A program made the position numbers and the translations under genes. A DNA stretch of 64,000 bases from CALVGQ01 sp031551965 (lineage in GTDB: Bacteria > Bacillota_I > Bacilli_A > Erysipelotrichales > Erysipelotrichaceae), in the NCBI GenBank assembly GCA_031551965.1, contig JAVBMW010000010.1, positions 33,746-97,745 on the forward strand. Direction: 5' to 3'. A model generated the notes under the pieces. That model searched no databases. It worked only from the letters and a program-made list of their open reading frames with translations, and had not been told where the DNA came from. Numbering within the stretch: position 1 is the stretch's first letter; the number at the start of each line of letters is the position of its first letter. Positions 9,965-18,796 of the stretch are shown in pieces.

Positions 9965-12094
9965 ATGGTAGAAAAAAATGAACTATTACAAATGATTATC
10001 AATTTTCCGCATCGATATACAGTGAGTGATTTTGCGGAAATTTTTGAAATGAAAAAAACAGAGGATTTTGTTGCGTTAAATAAAATGCTCAACCAACTAG
10101 AAAATGATTTTTTGATTATTCGAGATTATAAAAATCATTATACATCCGCAAGTGAATCAGGGCTTTTAAAAGGAAAAATATCAATAAACAGACGTGGTTT
10201 TGGATTTTTAGATATTGATGAAAACCATAGTGTATTCATTCCTAAAACATCATTAAATGGTGCTTTGGATGAGGATGAAGTCATTGTGCAAGTCAATGGA
10301 TCAATGGATGATCATCCAGAAGGAGAAGTTAAAAAAATAATATCCAGAAGCATGAAATATGTTACTGGAACTTTTAGATTGAAAAGAAAACTTGAGTTTG
10401 TATTAGATGATGAGAGAATTGAATCAAGAGTACGTATTGATAATTTAAGTGATTTTAAAGTTGTTAATGGTATCAAAGCATATTGTAAAGTATTGAAATA
10501 TTCTGATCCAATGGTGTTGCATTTAGAAAAAATCATTGGTCATGAAAATGACCCAGGAGTAGATATATCTGCTGTATTATTAAGTTATGGAATTGAAGCA
10601 GAATTTCCAGAAACGGCAATTGATCAATGCAAGACGATCGAAGACCATGTAACTGCCAGTGATAAAATCGGTAGAACCGATTTGACAAATCAATTGATTG
10701 TGACAATTGATGGCGATGATGCTAAAGATTTAGATGATGCGATCAGCGTTGAAAAAATAGAAGGCGGGTTTAGACTAGGCGTACATATTGCGGATGTATC
10801 CCACTATGTTACGGAGAATTCGCCAATCGATATTGAGGCAAGAAAAAGAGGAACTTCAACTTATGTAGTGGATCGTGTAGTCCCTATGTTGCCGCATTAT
10901 TTAAGTAATGGAATTTGTAGCCTCAATGAAAAAGTTGAACGTTTAACGATGAGTTGTGTTATGGAAATAGATGAAGAGGGAAATATTACAAACTATTCAA
11001 TTTTTCCGTCTATAATAAAGAGTAGCGCACGAATGACTTACAACAATGTCAATAAAATTCTTGAAGGAGATCTTGACTTAAGTCGCAAGTACGCTGATTT
11101 AATTGATTTATTCGGTAATATGCATGAATGTGCTCAGATACTAAGAAAGAAAAGAAGCGCTGAAGGATCGATTGATTTTGATCGGGAAGAAGCGAAAATC
11201 AAAGTAGATTCAAATGGAAAAGTTGTAGAAATAGGTTTACGTGAACGAGGAGAAGCGGAAAAAATCATCGAAGATTTTATGGTAACTGCGAATATTTGTG
11301 TTGCACGTCATACAAAATGGCTTGAGACTCCAAGTTTGTATCGTGTACATGAAACTCCAATGTTAAAGAAAATGAGAGAATTTAGTAAATTAGCATTAAT
11401 TCTGGGTTATAAAATTAAAGGTAGTTTAGAAGATGTTCATCCTCAAACGATGCAAAAGTGTTTGGATTATTTTAAAGATGAAGAATGTTATCCAGTTGTC
11501 TCAACAATGATGTTGAGATGTATGCAAAAAGCGAGATATGATTCTAAACCATTAGGTCATTTTGGCTTAGCTTTGGAAGATTACAGTCATTTTACTTCTC
11601 CGATTAGAAGATATCCTGATCTTATTGTACATAGAATGTTAAAGAAGTATTGTTCAGGAAATGAAATTGATCCAGTGAAAATGGATAATGATCAGATATT
11701 AGTTGAAGAACTTGGTGAAGAAACAAGCCTATGTGAACGCAAAGCAGTAGATGCTGAACGTGAAGTAGAAGATATGAAAAAAGCAGAATACATGCATGAT
11801 AAAGTAGGGCAAATTTTTGATGGAATCATTAGTTCTATTACAAAATATGGATTCTATGTGGAACTTCCCAATACAGTGGAAGGTTTGGTGCGTTTACAGG
11901 ATCTATCTGATGATTACTATAATTATGATCCAACTACCTTTAGCTTGCGTGGAGAAAGAACAGGTAAAGTTTATGGTTTAGGACAAAGCCTGAAAATCAA
12001 AGTGGCTTCAGCAAATAAAGAAAAAAGAGAAATAAATTTTGTGTTGTATCAATCAAAAAGTGATAAAAGAAAGAAGCCACAACGCTGGATTTAG
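9965..12094 (+). CDS. rnr: Ribonuclease R
   Basis: A 709-residue 3'-5' exoribonuclease that degrades structured RNA and works with tmRNA-SmpB in quality control. Domain order is typical: N-terminal helix-turn-helix (1-60), cold-shock domains with the RGFGFLD motif (about 70-230), the RNB catalytic domain with the metal-binding DGDDAKDLDDA motif (about 250), and a C-terminal S1 domain starting at GQIFDGIISSITKYGFYVE (about 617). The Lys-rich end is short. A strong AAAGGAGG precedes the ATG. Confidence 0.96.
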   Translation: MVEKNELLQMIINFPHRYTVSDFAEIFEMKKTEDFVALNKMLNQLENDFLIIRDYKNHYTSASESGLLKGKISINRRGFGFLDIDENHSVFIPKTSLNGALDEDEVIVQVNGSMDDHPEGEVKKIISRSMKYVTGTFRLKRKLEFVLDDERIESRVRIDNLSDFKVVNGIKAYCKVLKYSDPMVLHLEKIIGHENDPGVDISAVLLSYGIEAEFPETAIDQCKTIEDHVTASDKIGRTDLTNQLIVTIDGDDAKDLDDAISVEKIEGGFRLGVHIADVSHYVTENSPIDIEARKRGTSTYVVDRVVPMLPHYLSNGICSLNEKVERLTMSCVMEIDEEGNITNYSIFPSIIKSSARMTYNNVNKILEGDLDLSRKYADLIDLFGNMHECAQILRKKRSAEGSIDFDREEAKIKVDSNGKVVEIGLRERGEAEKIIEDFMVTANICVARHTKWLETPSLYRVHETPMLKKMREFSKLALILGYKIKGSLEDVHPQTMQKCLDYFKDEECYPVVSTMMLRCMQKARYDSKPLGHFGLALEDYSHFTSPIRRYPDLIVHRMLKKYCSGNEIDPVKMDNDQILVEELGEETSLCERKAVDAEREVEDMKKAEYMHDKVGQIFDGIISSITKYGFYVELPNTVEGLVRLQDLSDDYYNYDPTTFSLRGERTGKVYGLGQSLKIKVASANKEKREINFVLYQSKSDKRKKPQRWI

Positions 12095-12123
12095 AGTATA
12101 ATACTTCTAGAAGAGGTGAGTTT

Positions 12124-12624
12124 ATGTTAAAAGAGATTGAAACTAGACAAAGCATTAGAAAATTTAAAGATATACCAGTTACAGACGAACAAATAGAGAT
12201 TTTGCTTCAAGCCGCAATGAATGCACCAACTGCTCGAAACAAACAAACATGGAGATTTATTGTCGTAACTGATCGCAAAACATTAGATCATTTTCCAGAA
12301 TTGAGTCCTTTTATGAAAATGATGGAAACAGCACCTTGTGCAATTATTGTATTGGGAGATAAGTCACTGGTAAATGAGACAGAATATCTGTATTATGATG
12401 GAAGTGCAGCCATTGAAAATATTTTGATTGAGGCAGTTCATTTAGGACTTGGAACTTGCTGGTGTGCCATTGCGCCAAGTGAAGAAAGAATCAATAGTTT
12501 TACAGAATACTTTAAACTTGATGATTCGCTTATTCCACTTAGTGCCATCGCGGTAGGTGTCAGTGATGAAGAAAAACCACTAGTTGACCGATATGATCCT
12601 AATAAAGTAACTTATATCAAATAA
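12124..12624 (+). CDS. Nitroreductase-family flavoprotein
   Basis: A 166-residue FMN-dependent oxidoreductase. The N-terminal RQSIRKFKD and the NAPTARNKQTWRFIVV stretch are the FMN-binding signatures, and the GLGTCWCAIAP segment is the usual second half motif. The length is that of the short nitroreductase family. Its physiological substrate is unknown. It is inserted between rnr and smpB with gaps of 29 and 15 bases, so it rides in the secG-rnr-smpB operon. Confidence 0.88.
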   Translation: MLKEIETRQSIRKFKDIPVTDEQIEILLQAAMNAPTARNKQTWRFIVVTDRKTLDHFPELSPFMKMMETAPCAIIVLGDKSLVNETEYLYYDGSAAIENILIEAVHLGLGTCWCAIAPSEERINSFTEYFKLDDSLIPLSAIAVGVSDEEKPLVDRYDPNKVTYIK

Positions 12625-12639
12625 AGAAGGGATTAAACT

Positions 12640-13101
12640 ATGAGCCAAGAAAAAACTATTGCCCTCAATCGTAAGGCATCCCATGATTATTTTCTTGAAG
12701 ATCGTTTTGAGGCAGGGCTTGTGCTCACAGGAACTGAGATCAAAGCAGTTAGGCAAGGAAAAGTAAATTTAAAAGATTCTTTTATTAGTTTTGTAGATAA
12801 TGAAGCATTTATTAAAGAAATGCATATCTCTGCGTATGATCATGGAAATAGATTCAATCATGATGAGACGAGAATCAGAAAACTGTTGTTGCATAAAAGT
12901 GAAATTAGAAAAATGCATCAAAAAGTAAAACTAAAAGGATATACAGTTGTCCCTGTAAAAATGTATTTTGTGAAGGGGAGAGCGAAACTTGAAATAGCTT
13001 TAGCGAAAGGTAAAGCCCTTTATGATAAACGTGAGAGTGATAAACAAAAAGATGCACAAAGAGAGATCGCAAAAGCAATAAAAGATAGTAATCGTTATTA
13101 A
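12640..13101 (+). CDS. smpB: SsrA-binding protein SmpB
   Basis: A 153-residue partner of tmRNA in ribosome rescue. It shows the family signatures ALNRKASHDYFLED at the start, GLVLTGTEIKAVRQGK near residue 30, and the basic C-terminal tail. The cognate ssrA gene lies 3.2 kb away on the opposite strand. A terminator follows the stop directly. Confidence 0.96.
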   Translation: MSQEKTIALNRKASHDYFLEDRFEAGLVLTGTEIKAVRQGKVNLKDSFISFVDNEAFIKEMHISAYDHGNRFNHDETRIRKLLLHKSEIRKMHQKVKLKGYTVVPVKMYFVKGRAKLEIALAKGKALYDKRESDKQKDAQREIAKAIKDSNRY

Positions 13102-13132
13102 AAAGGCAAAACTTTAGTGTTCTGCCTTTTTT
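13101..13132 (+). terminator. Terminator of the secG-smpB operon
   Basis: An 8-bp stem (aaaaggca / tgcctttt) with a 14-base loop is followed by T-residues. Confidence 0.78.
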
Positions 13133-13136
13133 GTGT

Positions 13137-13457
13137 TTAGTGGTTGATATAAGACTTATTTAAAATATATTTTGTGGATTCACTTTGAACGTTTACTTCA
13201 ACGATATATTTATTTTGATTTTCTAAAATCGAATATGACACTAACATAGTTAAATCTGGTTTGATTGAATCTCGGATCATATTACTAATTTGTAAGGATA
13301 CTTGATTGGGATTTTCAACACCCGTAATTTTTCCATTATCATCAACTCTGATATAAATTTATCCTCCTTCACAATTTGCGAATGCGACTATTTCTTTTTT
13401 TATATCGTCAACTAAAATTCGTTTTAATTCAATAGTTTTACTTTCTATAAAGTTCAT
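13137..13457 (-). pseudogene. Broken AlbA_2 (Schlafen-type) DNA-binding gene fragment
   Basis: Translating the minus strand from an ATG with a GAGGTGAT site gives MNFIESKTIELKR, then AFANCEGG, a TAA stop at 13359-13361, then IYIRVDDNGKITGVENP and about 55 more residues to a second stop. FANxEGG-T-IYIGVDDxG is the nucleotide-binding hallmark of AlbA_2/Schlafen-type regulators, so the stop replaces a single conserved Thr codon while the frame stays intact on both sides. The second half is also shorter than full-length members. I read this as a decaying remnant. A 14-bp inverted repeat sits just upstream of its start. Confidence 0.75.
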
Positions 13458-13468
13458 TATATCACCTC

Positions 13469-13520
13469 AATCATTCTAATCAATAAAGTTAATGTCTGAT
13501 TAGAATGATTAAGATTTTTT
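13469..13520. repeat. 14-bp perfect inverted repeat upstream of the AlbA_2 remnant
   Basis: The arms aatcattctaatca (13469-13482) and tgattagaatgatt (13497-13510) are perfectly complementary around a 14-base loop. On the plus strand the second arm is followed by AAGATTTTTT, so it could act as a terminator. On the minus strand it lies between any promoter and the start of the AlbA_2 fragment, which would suit an operator. Confidence 0.65.
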
Positions 13521-13592
13521 AATTTAATTCGCTTATTATACGGTATTTTGACATTGTGCTATTGGTATACTTCACTTATAAGGAGAAACCAG

Positions 13593-14660
13593 ATGAATTT
13601 ATCATTAAGTGGATTTATAGCAAATATGATTTCAAATCCAGCACTATTTATTACTACAATATTAGTGACAGGCGTAATTCTTGTGAATGGATGGACTGAT
13701 GCTCCAAACGCGATAGCAACTTGTGTTTCTACAAGATCGATCTCAGCACGAAATGCTGTTATTATGGCTGGAATATTTAATTTTTTAGGTGTTTTTGTCA
13801 TGACAATGATCAGTGGGCAAGTTGCTGAAACGATTTCAGGCATGGTTGATTTTTCAAGCGTTGTGACAACTTCCAACAATCCGTCGATGATAGCGTTATG
13901 TGCGGCAATGGTTGGAATCGTTACTTGGGCAACATCAGCATCTTATTTTGGTATACCAACTAGTGAAAGTCATGCGCTTATTGCAGGACTTTCTGGTTCT
14001 GCAATCGCAATGGGAGGATTAAACGCAATTAATTTGAATGCATGGAAGATGGTTTTTTATGGACTAGTCTTGTCTACATTTATGGGATTTGGACTTGGAT
14101 TTGTTACGGCAAAGGTGATCGAATTTCTTTTTCGTAATCAAAGTAGAAGTAAAACTGAAGGTTTCTTTCAAGCAGGGCAGGTAGTTGCAGGAGCAATGAT
14201 GGCTTTTATGCATGGTGCTCAAGATGGTCAAAAATTTATGGGGGTATTTATTTTAGGACTGTTTTTATCAAATGGTTATGGTGAAGTAACGATAATGCCA
14301 GATATTCCGCTTTGGTTGATTATGTATGTTTCAATTGTTATGGCATTTGGTACATCAATTGGAGGATATCGTATCATTAAGGCAGTAGGAATGGATATGG
14401 TAAAACTAAAAAAATATCAAGGTTTTGCAGCAGATTTAGCTGCTTCAATTTGTTTGTTGATTGCTTCTTTATCAAATGGAATGCCAGTGAGCACTACCCA
14501 TACAAAAACTACTTCTATGATGGGGGTAGCAGCTTCAAGAAGATTATCAAGTGTCAATTGGAGTGTAGTTAAAGAAATGATCCTTGCTTGGGTATTGACC
14601 TTTCCTGGATGTGCATTAGTTTCATATATTGTAACGATCGTTGCAATACAGTTATTTTAG
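13593..14660 (+). CDS. pit: Inorganic phosphate transporter, PiT family
   Basis: A 355-residue polytopic phosphate/cation symporter. Both PiT signature repeats are present: GWTDAPNAIATCVSTR near residue 30 and GMPVSTTHTKTTSMMG near 300. AFMHGAQDGQKFMG lies in the central part. The frame is open to a TTG at 13548, but AAGGAG lies 8 bases before the ATG at 13593, so that start is taken. The next gene, 8 bases on, is the PhoU-like partner usually paired with PiT. Confidence 0.93.
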   Translation: MNLSLSGFIANMISNPALFITTILVTGVILVNGWTDAPNAIATCVSTRSISARNAVIMAGIFNFLGVFVMTMISGQVAETISGMVDFSSVVTTSNNPSMIALCAAMVGIVTWATSASYFGIPTSESHALIAGLSGSAIAMGGLNAINLNAWKMVFYGLVLSTFMGFGLGFVTAKVIEFLFRNQSRSKTEGFFQAGQVVAGAMMAFMHGAQDGQKFMGVFILGLFLSNGYGEVTIMPDIPLWLIMYVSIVMAFGTSIGGYRIIKAVGMDMVKLKKYQGFAADLAASICLLIASLSNGMPVSTTHTKTTSMMGVAASRRLSSVNWSVVKEMILAWVLTFPGCALVSYIVTIVAIQLF

Positions 14661-14668
14661 GAGGAATT

Positions 14669-15283
14669 ATGGCAAAAAGAGAATTTGATTATTTTAAACA
14701 TTTTGAACTGATTATTGAAAAAGGTGTCGAAGCCGCAAATGTATTAAAATACACTACTTATCATATTAATGAAATTACTCAGAAAATGGATGAAATTCAT
14801 GAAATCGAACATGATGCAGATGATCTGCAAAGAGAATTATCAGTTGCGATTTCAAAGGCATTCATCACTCCTATCGAAAGAGAAGACATTAAGTTAATTG
14901 GGCAATCTTTAGACAATTTAGTAGATTCAATTGATGATGTCGTTGTGCATTTTTACTTAATGAATATTAATATAGTTTCTCCGTATGCGATTGAATTTTC
15001 AGAATTGATTTTAAAAACATCCAATGTTTTAAGAGATTTAATTCATGAGTTTTCGAATTATAAAAAATCAAAGAGATTGAGTTTTTTGATTAATGACGCT
15101 TTTGAACTTGAAAGAGAAGCAGATATTGTCTATCGAGAATCGATTCGTCATCTATATTCAAAGCGTGTTGATCCAATTGACGTGATTCGTTGGAGTCATT
15201 TGTACGAGCTATTGGAGGCAACTTGTGATAGTTGTGCAGAAATTGCGGCTAATGTTGAAATAATTATTTTAAAAAATACATAA
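14669..15283 (+). CDS. PhoU-like DUF47 family protein
   Basis: A 204-residue all-helical cytoplasmic protein. The E-x-x-A-D pattern in IEHDADDLQREL and LEREADIVYRESI marks the two three-helix bundles of the DUF47/PhoU-like family (COG1392). Members paired with PiT transporters are thought to regulate phosphate uptake. The longer frame upstream overlaps the transporter. AGGAGG is placed correctly for the ATG at 14669, giving an 8-base gap and a two-gene operon. Confidence 0.92.
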   Translation: MAKREFDYFKHFELIIEKGVEAANVLKYTTYHINEITQKMDEIHEIEHDADDLQRELSVAISKAFITPIEREDIKLIGQSLDNLVDSIDDVVVHFYLMNINIVSPYAIEFSELILKTSNVLRDLIHEFSNYKKSKRLSFLINDAFELEREADIVYRESIRHLYSKRVDPIDVIRWSHLYELLEATCDSCAEIAANVEIIILKNT

Positions 15284-15431
15284 AAAATCAAACTATAAAA
15301 TTGCCTTCTTATATCTAGGAAGGTAACAATTTCGAAAAGAAATTTTATTGATTATGTAAGAATTTAATGAATTTTTGTCGGTTGACAGTGAAATTAAGGA
15401 TAGATATAATTCGATTAGATATATCTATTGA

Positions 15432-15857
15432 TTAGAATCGATAAACAAAATTGTAACTTGTTTTTGCGAAACCGTGTCTAAGATAAAACTCATGAGCTCG
15501 AGTTCTTGGAAAACTACTAACCAGTTCAACTAATTCGCATTCTTGATTTCTAGCATGATTTATTGCATATTCAAGCAAAGCTTTTCCTATGCCATGACTG
15601 CGATATTCATCTAAAACGACCAGTTCCTCTATGTTGGCAATTTTTTTTACGTGATGTAGTTTATATTCAATATCCATATTTAAAAAACCAACCGTTTTAT
15701 CTTCATGAACGGCTTTGATCATAAGTGTTTCTAGTTTATTCAATTTGTAATTGTATGCTTTTTTAAATTCTTCATAATCAAATGTTGTATTTTCTAAAAC
15801 GCACATTAAATTATAAACGTCATTGATATCATATTGAGTGCAGTTTTCAATTTTCAT
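15432..15857 (-). CDS. GNAT-family N-acetyltransferase
   Basis: A 141-residue acetyl-CoA-dependent acetyltransferase. The acetyl-CoA loop is in VLDEYRSHGIGKALLEYAINHA (motif A, about residues 80-100), followed by the Y-L-R-HGF motif B. The frame extends 12 bases to a TTG, but that codon overlaps the site TTGGAGG, so the ATG at 15857 is the start. The substrate is unknown. It is cotranscribed with the zinc-ribbon membrane protein upstream. Confidence 0.88.
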   Translation of the reverse strand: MKIENCTQYDINDVYNLMCVLENTTFDYEEFKKAYNYKLNKLETLMIKAVHEDKTVGFLNMDIEYKLHHVKKIANIEELVVLDEYRSHGIGKALLEYAINHARNQECELVELVSSFPRTRAHEFYLRHGFAKTSYNFVYRF

Positions 15858-15869
15858 ATTGTCCTCCAA

Positions 15870-16256
15870 TTATAATTTTTTGCCACAGTTTCGACAATAT
15901 TTATCGTTTGTTGAAGTTGGTTTACCACATTCTGGGCAGTATGATGAAGAATGACTAGTATCTGCTTTTATAGTAAAATCATCATAGCGTTTAAAACGAT
16001 CATTTAGAGGATCACTTTCTTCCTTTTCGTCAACTATGTCATATAGTGAATATCGGTTTTTTGAAGTTGTATTTTTATAAGCAACGGTTCCCTGTATAAT
16101 GATTATCACTAACATACATACTCCAAACAAAGGAAAGAAGAATGGGGCACCCATAGTTATAGCAGTTCCAATCCATCCCAAAATAAAAATAATTCCAATA
16201 ATTGAACCCAAAACTGACATCATTGAACTTTGACGACCAGGTTTTATGCTTTTCAT
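15870..16256 (-). CDS. Membrane protein with C-terminal zinc ribbon
   Basis: This 128-residue protein has two membrane helices (about 12-60), a charged linker, and a C-terminal zinc ribbon with CPECGK and CRNCGKK (four cysteines). No enzymatic motif is visible. Such small zinc-ribbon membrane proteins are common and mostly uncharacterised. A GGAGG site lies before the ATG. It precedes the acetyltransferase by a few bases. Confidence 0.78.
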   Translation of the reverse strand: MKSIKPGRQSSMMSVLGSIIGIIFILGWIGTAITMGAPFFFPLFGVCMLVIIIIQGTVAYKNTTSKNRYSLYDIVDEKEESDPLNDRFKRYDDFTIKADTSHSSSYCPECGKPTSTNDKYCRNCGKKL

Positions 16257-16314
16257 ATAAGTTCCTCCAATTCAAATTTATTATACTATAAAATTATGGA
16301 TTTAAGTGATTTTA

Positions 16315-16338
16315 TAAAAAAAGCCCTTGATCAGGCTC
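16315..16338 (-). terminator. Terminator of ssrA
   Basis: On the minus strand, agcc pairs with ggct across an 8-base loop and is followed by a run of T, about 10 bases beyond the mature 3' CCA of tmRNA. Confidence 0.7.
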
Positions 16339-16348
16339 AATTTATTTG

Positions 16349-16701
16349 TGGTGGAGATGAGGAGAGTCGAACTCCTGTCCAAGAATAGTCCCACATTCAA
16401 ACGTCTACAGTTTAGTTTGTATTAGGTAAGACAGTAATCATCAACAAACAAGAAACATTACTGAATTTGTCTATAAGATTTTCGAGTAAACAACTAGACT
16501 ATTGTTTTTCCTTATCCTATATATCTTATGCCCATCTAATTGCTATAGGTAACAATTAGTGAACAGCTGCGAAGCTCAGTATTGGCTTATTAAGCAGCGA
16601 AAGCTAATTTATTGTTTCCGGTTAAGGATTTTTTGGTGCTTAGGGCACCAGGCCACTGCAGTCTGAATCAAACATAAACCTGTCGAAACCATGACATCCC
16701 C
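16349..16701 (-). ncRNA. ssrA: Transfer-messenger RNA (tmRNA)
   Basis: The 353-base RNA rescues stalled ribosomes with SmpB. Its 5' end GGGGATGTCATGGTTTCGAC and its 3' end GTTCGACTCTCC...CATCTCCACCA pair into the alanyl acceptor stem (GGGGAUG with CAUCUCC) and T-arm. The reading frame just after the first pseudoknot region gives the tag GNNKLAFAA followed by two stop codons. A consensus promoter lies upstream and a terminator downstream, so it is an independent transcript. Confidence 0.96.
16590..16619 (-). other. tmRNA proteolysis-tag reading frame
   Basis: The codons from a likely GGA resume codon read Gly-Asn-Asn-Lys-Leu-Ala-Phe-Ala-Ala then TAA TAA. The Ala-Ala end is the degron recognised by ClpXP-type proteases. 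The glycine resume codon resembles that of the staphylococcal tag. The exact resume codon is inferred, because the frame is open further upstream. Confidence 0.75.
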
Positions 16702-16719
16702 ATGTTTTGAAGCATCCAT

Positions 16720-16748
16720 ATTATATAATATGCACAAACTAGAGTCAA
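16720..16748 (-). promoter_or_regulatory. SigA promoter of ssrA
   Basis: On the minus strand TTGACT (16743-16748) and a perfect TATAAT (16720-16725) are 17 bases apart, 18 bases before the mature 5' end. That leaves a short leader for RNase P to remove. Confidence 0.88.
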
Positions 16749-16828
16749 ATAGTTCCAATATTTTCAAAAAAGTTTTAAAGTACAAGTTTATATATATAAA
16801 AATGGGAAAAATACAATAAGGTGATATC

Positions 16829-17332
16829 TTGAAAGAGTTAATCAAATTATTGATTTTGACAATATTGGCATACATGGTAGCTATTTTTATTTATCCTTTA
16901 ATGCATGAATTAGGTCATGCTTTAGCATCTTTAATATTAAGAGTAAAAATATTAGACATAAATATCAGTGTTTTGACACCAAGTGTTTTATGTGAAGAAA
17001 GTAGTGTATACAAGCAAGTTATTATAGGAATATCTGGTATTCTTTTTCCATTTTTAATATGTTTTTTTTCAAAGACTAAAAATCAAGTTTTAAATTATTT
17101 GTTTTTCGTCTTTAAAGAAATTGTACTTATATCTATTGCAATATCATTAATTATTATAATTTTAAATAGAGTAAATATAGTTATAAATAATGATGACATA
17201 ACTAATTTGATATTATTATGGCCTGAAGGATACATATTATATTTCTTCTTGTTATTTGGAGCGGGTAGTTTATTAACCATTAAAATTATAATCGAAAAAC
17301 CATGGAATCAAATAAAAACATTTTTTGACTAA
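16829..17332 (+). CDS. Small M50-like membrane zinc metalloprotease candidate
   Basis: A 167-residue protein with four or five hydrophobic segments. The first helix ends in MHELGHALASL, a classic HExxH motif embedded in the membrane as in site-2-type (M50) proteases. The second zinc-ligand motif of M50 enzymes is not clear, so it may be an inactive or minimal relative. Translation probably starts at TTG, with AAGGTGA 5 bases upstream; no ATG fits. It lies between ssrA and the recombinase segment. Confidence 0.6.
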   Translation: MKELIKLLILTILAYMVAIFIYPLMHELGHALASLILRVKILDINISVLTPSVLCEESSVYKQVIIGISGILFPFLICFFSKTKNQVLNYLFFVFKEIVLISIAISLIIIILNRVNIVINNDDITNLILLWPEGYILYFFLLFGAGSLLTIKIIIEKPWNQIKTFFD

Positions 17333-17345
17333 AATTAAATAATTA

Positions 17346-17361
17346 TGTCAATTAATTGACA
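17346..17361. promoter_or_regulatory. 16-bp perfect palindrome, possible operator
   Basis: TGTCAATTAATTGACA is a perfect palindrome in the gene-free stretch before the recombinase. Its half-site recurs, spread apart, at 17499-17521. A repressor or recombination accessory protein could bind both. Confidence 0.45.
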
Positions 17362-17436
17362 ATGTTATTTTAAATAGGAAAATGAAGGAAGTAATATACG
17401 AAAGAAACAAAAAAAACATTTCAAACGTTTAAAATG

Positions 17437-17464
17437 TTTCGTAGAATAGTATGTTTAACGAAAA
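17437..17464 (+). repeat. Left 28-bp inverted repeat (IR-L) flanking the recombinase gene
   Basis: This 28-base sequence, beginning TTTCGTAGAATAG, is repeated without mismatch in reverse orientation at 18840-18867. The repeats enclose only the recombinase gene and its upstream region. Similarity ends sharply on both sides. The ends TTTCGT/ACGAAA are themselves complementary, as in recombinase core sites. Confidence 0.85.
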
Positions 17465-17498
17465 TATAATAATAACCTTAATCTAACCATACATTAAC

Positions 17499-17521
17499 AA
17501 TTGACTAGTTATTTGTCAATT
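17499..17521. promoter_or_regulatory. Spaced inverted repeat upstream of the recombinase gene
   Basis: aattgac and gtcaatt are complementary across 9 bases. They repeat the half-sites of the palindrome at 17346-17361. Together with a CCCTTAT/ATAAGGG pair nearer the gene, this makes the 318-base gap before the recombinase a dense candidate control region. No open frame is visible in the gap. Confidence 0.4.
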
Positions 17522-17650
17522 ACTAATGTAGAAATAAAATGTTTTTTGTCAAAAAAAGCTAAATTTTGTCATTTTTTATTCCCTTATATAAACAGTTTAA
17601 AACAATAAGGGTCAAAATAAGGGTACTTTAAAAAGCAAGGAGGTCAAATC

Positions 17651-18790
17651 GTGCCTAAACGCGGTGAAAATATTAGAAAAAGAAAAGACGGCAGATGGGA
17701 AGCAAGATATATAAAAGATTACACCTTAGAAGGAAAAGCAAATTATGTTTCGATTTATGGTAAAACATATTACGAAACAAAGAAAAAGCTTGTTGAAACT
17801 GCGGAGAAAATAAATAGAAATGAATATATTCAAGGTCATGAAGTTTATTTCAGAGAAGTTTTATATTTATGGCTTTCTAATAATAAAATTAAATTAAAAC
17901 AACAAACTTATTCAAAATATTTGGAATTAATTGAGAATCATATAATTCCTTCAATAGGTCATATTAAAATCACAAAAATTGATACGCTAACAATTAATCG
18001 TTTCATAGAAAATAAATCATATAATGGAAGATTAGATGGGAATGGAGGATTGTCTGTAAGTTCAATGAAGTCACTGATTTTTATTATCCAATCAACATTT
18101 GCATTTGCATCTAAAGAAGGATTACGAGTGCCGATTAAAGGTGATATCAATAGACCAGTGCAAAAGAAAAGAGAATTGAAAATTTTAAATAGGCAAGAGC
18201 AATTCATTTTAGAAAAGTATATGAGTTATCACTTTGACACAACAAAACTTGGTATTGTTTTGTCATTATATATAGGGCTAAGAATTGGTGAAATATGCGG
18301 TTTAAAATGGTCTGATATTAATTTCGAAGAAAAAACTATCCATATAAAAAGAACTGTTGAGAGAATAAGAAATATAAATAGAAAAAGTTGGGAACCCAAA
18401 ACAAAATTAATCATAAGCGATCCAAAGACACTCTCATCAAATCGAATTATTCCAATTCCTGAATATTTAATGATTCAACTAGATTATTTACGTGTTAATG
18501 CAATAAGTGATTATGTTGTTTCTGGAATAACAAATGAATATTTGGATCCACGTACATTGCAATATCGATTTCAAAAATGCCTAAAGGAATGTAAGCTAAG
18601 AGAAATTAATTTTCATGCCTTAAGACACACATTTGCAACAAGGTGTATTGAGGTTGGTGTTGACATAAAATCATTAAGTGAAATATTAGGACATGCTAGT
18701 GTAAATATTACATTAAATACTTATGTTCATTCATCAATTGAACAAAAAAGAAATCAGCTTGAATTGTTAAGTTCTGTTAGGGGTCAATAA
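17651..18790 (+). CDS. Tyrosine recombinase / integrase
   Basis: A 379-residue site-specific recombinase of the phage/ICE integrase class. An N-terminal arm-binding-type segment (KRGENIRKRKDGRWEARY) and SAM-like core-binding domain (about 60-165) precede the catalytic domain. Catalytic residues are visible: Arg in GLRIGEICGLKW (about 212), His-x-x-Arg in FHALRHTFATR (about 325), His in LGHASVNIT and the nucleophile Tyr in NTYVHS (about 357). It starts at GTG after AAGGAGG. Its gene lies between perfect inverted repeats, which suggests it may act as an invertase here. It could also be a relic integrase. Confidence 0.9.
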   Translation: MPKRGENIRKRKDGRWEARYIKDYTLEGKANYVSIYGKTYYETKKKLVETAEKINRNEYIQGHEVYFREVLYLWLSNNKIKLKQQTYSKYLELIENHIIPSIGHIKITKIDTLTINRFIENKSYNGRLDGNGGLSVSSMKSLIFIIQSTFAFASKEGLRVPIKGDINRPVQKKRELKILNRQEQFILEKYMSYHFDTTKLGIVLSLYIGLRIGEICGLKWSDINFEEKTIHIKRTVERIRNINRKSWEPKTKLIISDPKTLSSNRIIPIPEYLMIQLDYLRVNAISDYVVSGITNEYLDPRTLQYRFQKCLKECKLREINFHALRHTFATRCIEVGVDIKSLSEILGHASVNITLNTYVHSSIEQKRNQLELLSSVRGQ

Positions 18791-18796
18791 AATGGT

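Noticed and set aside
17480..17530. Divergent promoter pair within the invertible segment
   Set aside because: TTGACT and TTGACA occur on the two strands with 17-base spacing, but both -10 boxes read TAATGT (3 of 6 matches). Too weak to list as promoters.
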